The notes beneath the pieces were generated by a model that had not been told where the DNA came from, made no database searches, and was given only the letters and a program-made list of their open reading frames with translations. This document shows, piece by piece, positions 12,742 through 12,789 of a DNA stretch of 12,789 nt; position 1 is the first letter of the stretch; each line of letters starts with the position of its first letter. Origin of the DNA: Chloroflexota bacterium (GTDB taxonomy: Bacteria > Chloroflexota > Anaerolineae > Anaerolineales > UBA4823); contig JAEWYL010000011.1 of the NCBI GenBank assembly GCA_023395675.1, forward strand, positions 1-12,789, in the 5' to 3' direction. The position numbers were made by a program, and so were the translations under genes.

Positions 12742-12782
12742 CTTCAGCGGGATCTCCTGAGAGGCGGGTTGCGCAGTAGGGG

Positions 12783-12788
12783 ATTATA
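12783..12788 (-). promoter_or_regulatory. -10 box of the ATP-grasp/Mur ligase operon
   Basis: On the - strand, a consensus TATAAT lies at 12788-12783, about 40 bases before the ATG at 12741. The -35 element would fall outside the window. Only half of the promoter can be judged. Confidence 0.45.
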
Positions 12789-12789
12789 C

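Overview
The window is strongly G+C-rich, almost fully coding apart from two palindrome-rich gaps (1-586 and 5671-6365), and carries 12 genes I can support. G+C-rich codon use, a LysW-type zinc-ribbon protein, a short-loop OmpR-family two-component pair and many small intergenic palindromes suggest a Chloroflexota bacterium (Anaerolineae-like). That is an inference; there is no rRNA or marker gene to prove it.

Left part (1-3130). A non-coding stretch with a long C/G homopolymer, three strong hairpins and a repeated GCCTYGCACCTGG word precedes a two-gene + strand unit: an ATP-grasp ligase (587-1750) and an alpha/beta-hydrolase of the putative-esterase type (1770-2513), 19 nt apart. A HIT-family nucleotide hydrolase (2615-3043) follows, with a complex hairpin in front of it. 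It converges on the next block across a perfect 20-bp inverted repeat.

Middle part (3130-7480), all on the - strand. An OmpR-type response regulator (4338-5027) and a histidine kinase (3130-4338) share a TGATG junction. Upstream of them is a small two-helix membrane protein with a His/Gly/Pro/Trp-rich tail (5173-5670). The kinase has a similar His/Trp/Gly-rich N-terminus and practically no extracytoplasmic sensor, so the three probably form one signalling unit. A palindrome-rich gap with two terminator candidates follows, then a tandem-GNAT acetyltransferase (6366-7394).

Right part (7511-12789). This is the most unusual region. A promoter at the right edge leads into a stand-alone ATP-grasp ligase (11368-12741) and a divergent MurD-like Mur ligase (9811-11307), both on the - strand. 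Further along the same strand are a PLP fold-type-II enzyme of threonine-synthase type (8431-9528) and, overlapping its stop, a C40 (NlpC/P60) peptidase with no signal peptide (7511-8422). Between the Mur ligase and the PLP gene, on the opposite strand with its own promoter and a strong ribosome binding site, is a 50-residue LysW-like zinc-ribbon protein (9607-9759). It has the two CxxC pairs of the LysW amino-group carrier but ends in an acidic EEEEK tail instead of EDWGE. No lysine or arginine biosynthesis genes are present.

Hypothesis: the right part encodes a small cytoplasmic peptide- or amide-forming pathway. The PLP enzyme would supply or modify an amino acid, the ATP-grasp and Mur ligases would form successive (iso)peptide bonds, possibly on the LysW-like carrier, and the C40 peptidase would trim or release the product. 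An ATP-grasp next to a Mur ligase recalls cyanophycin synthetase, where the two are fused. Substrates and product cannot be read from the sequence.
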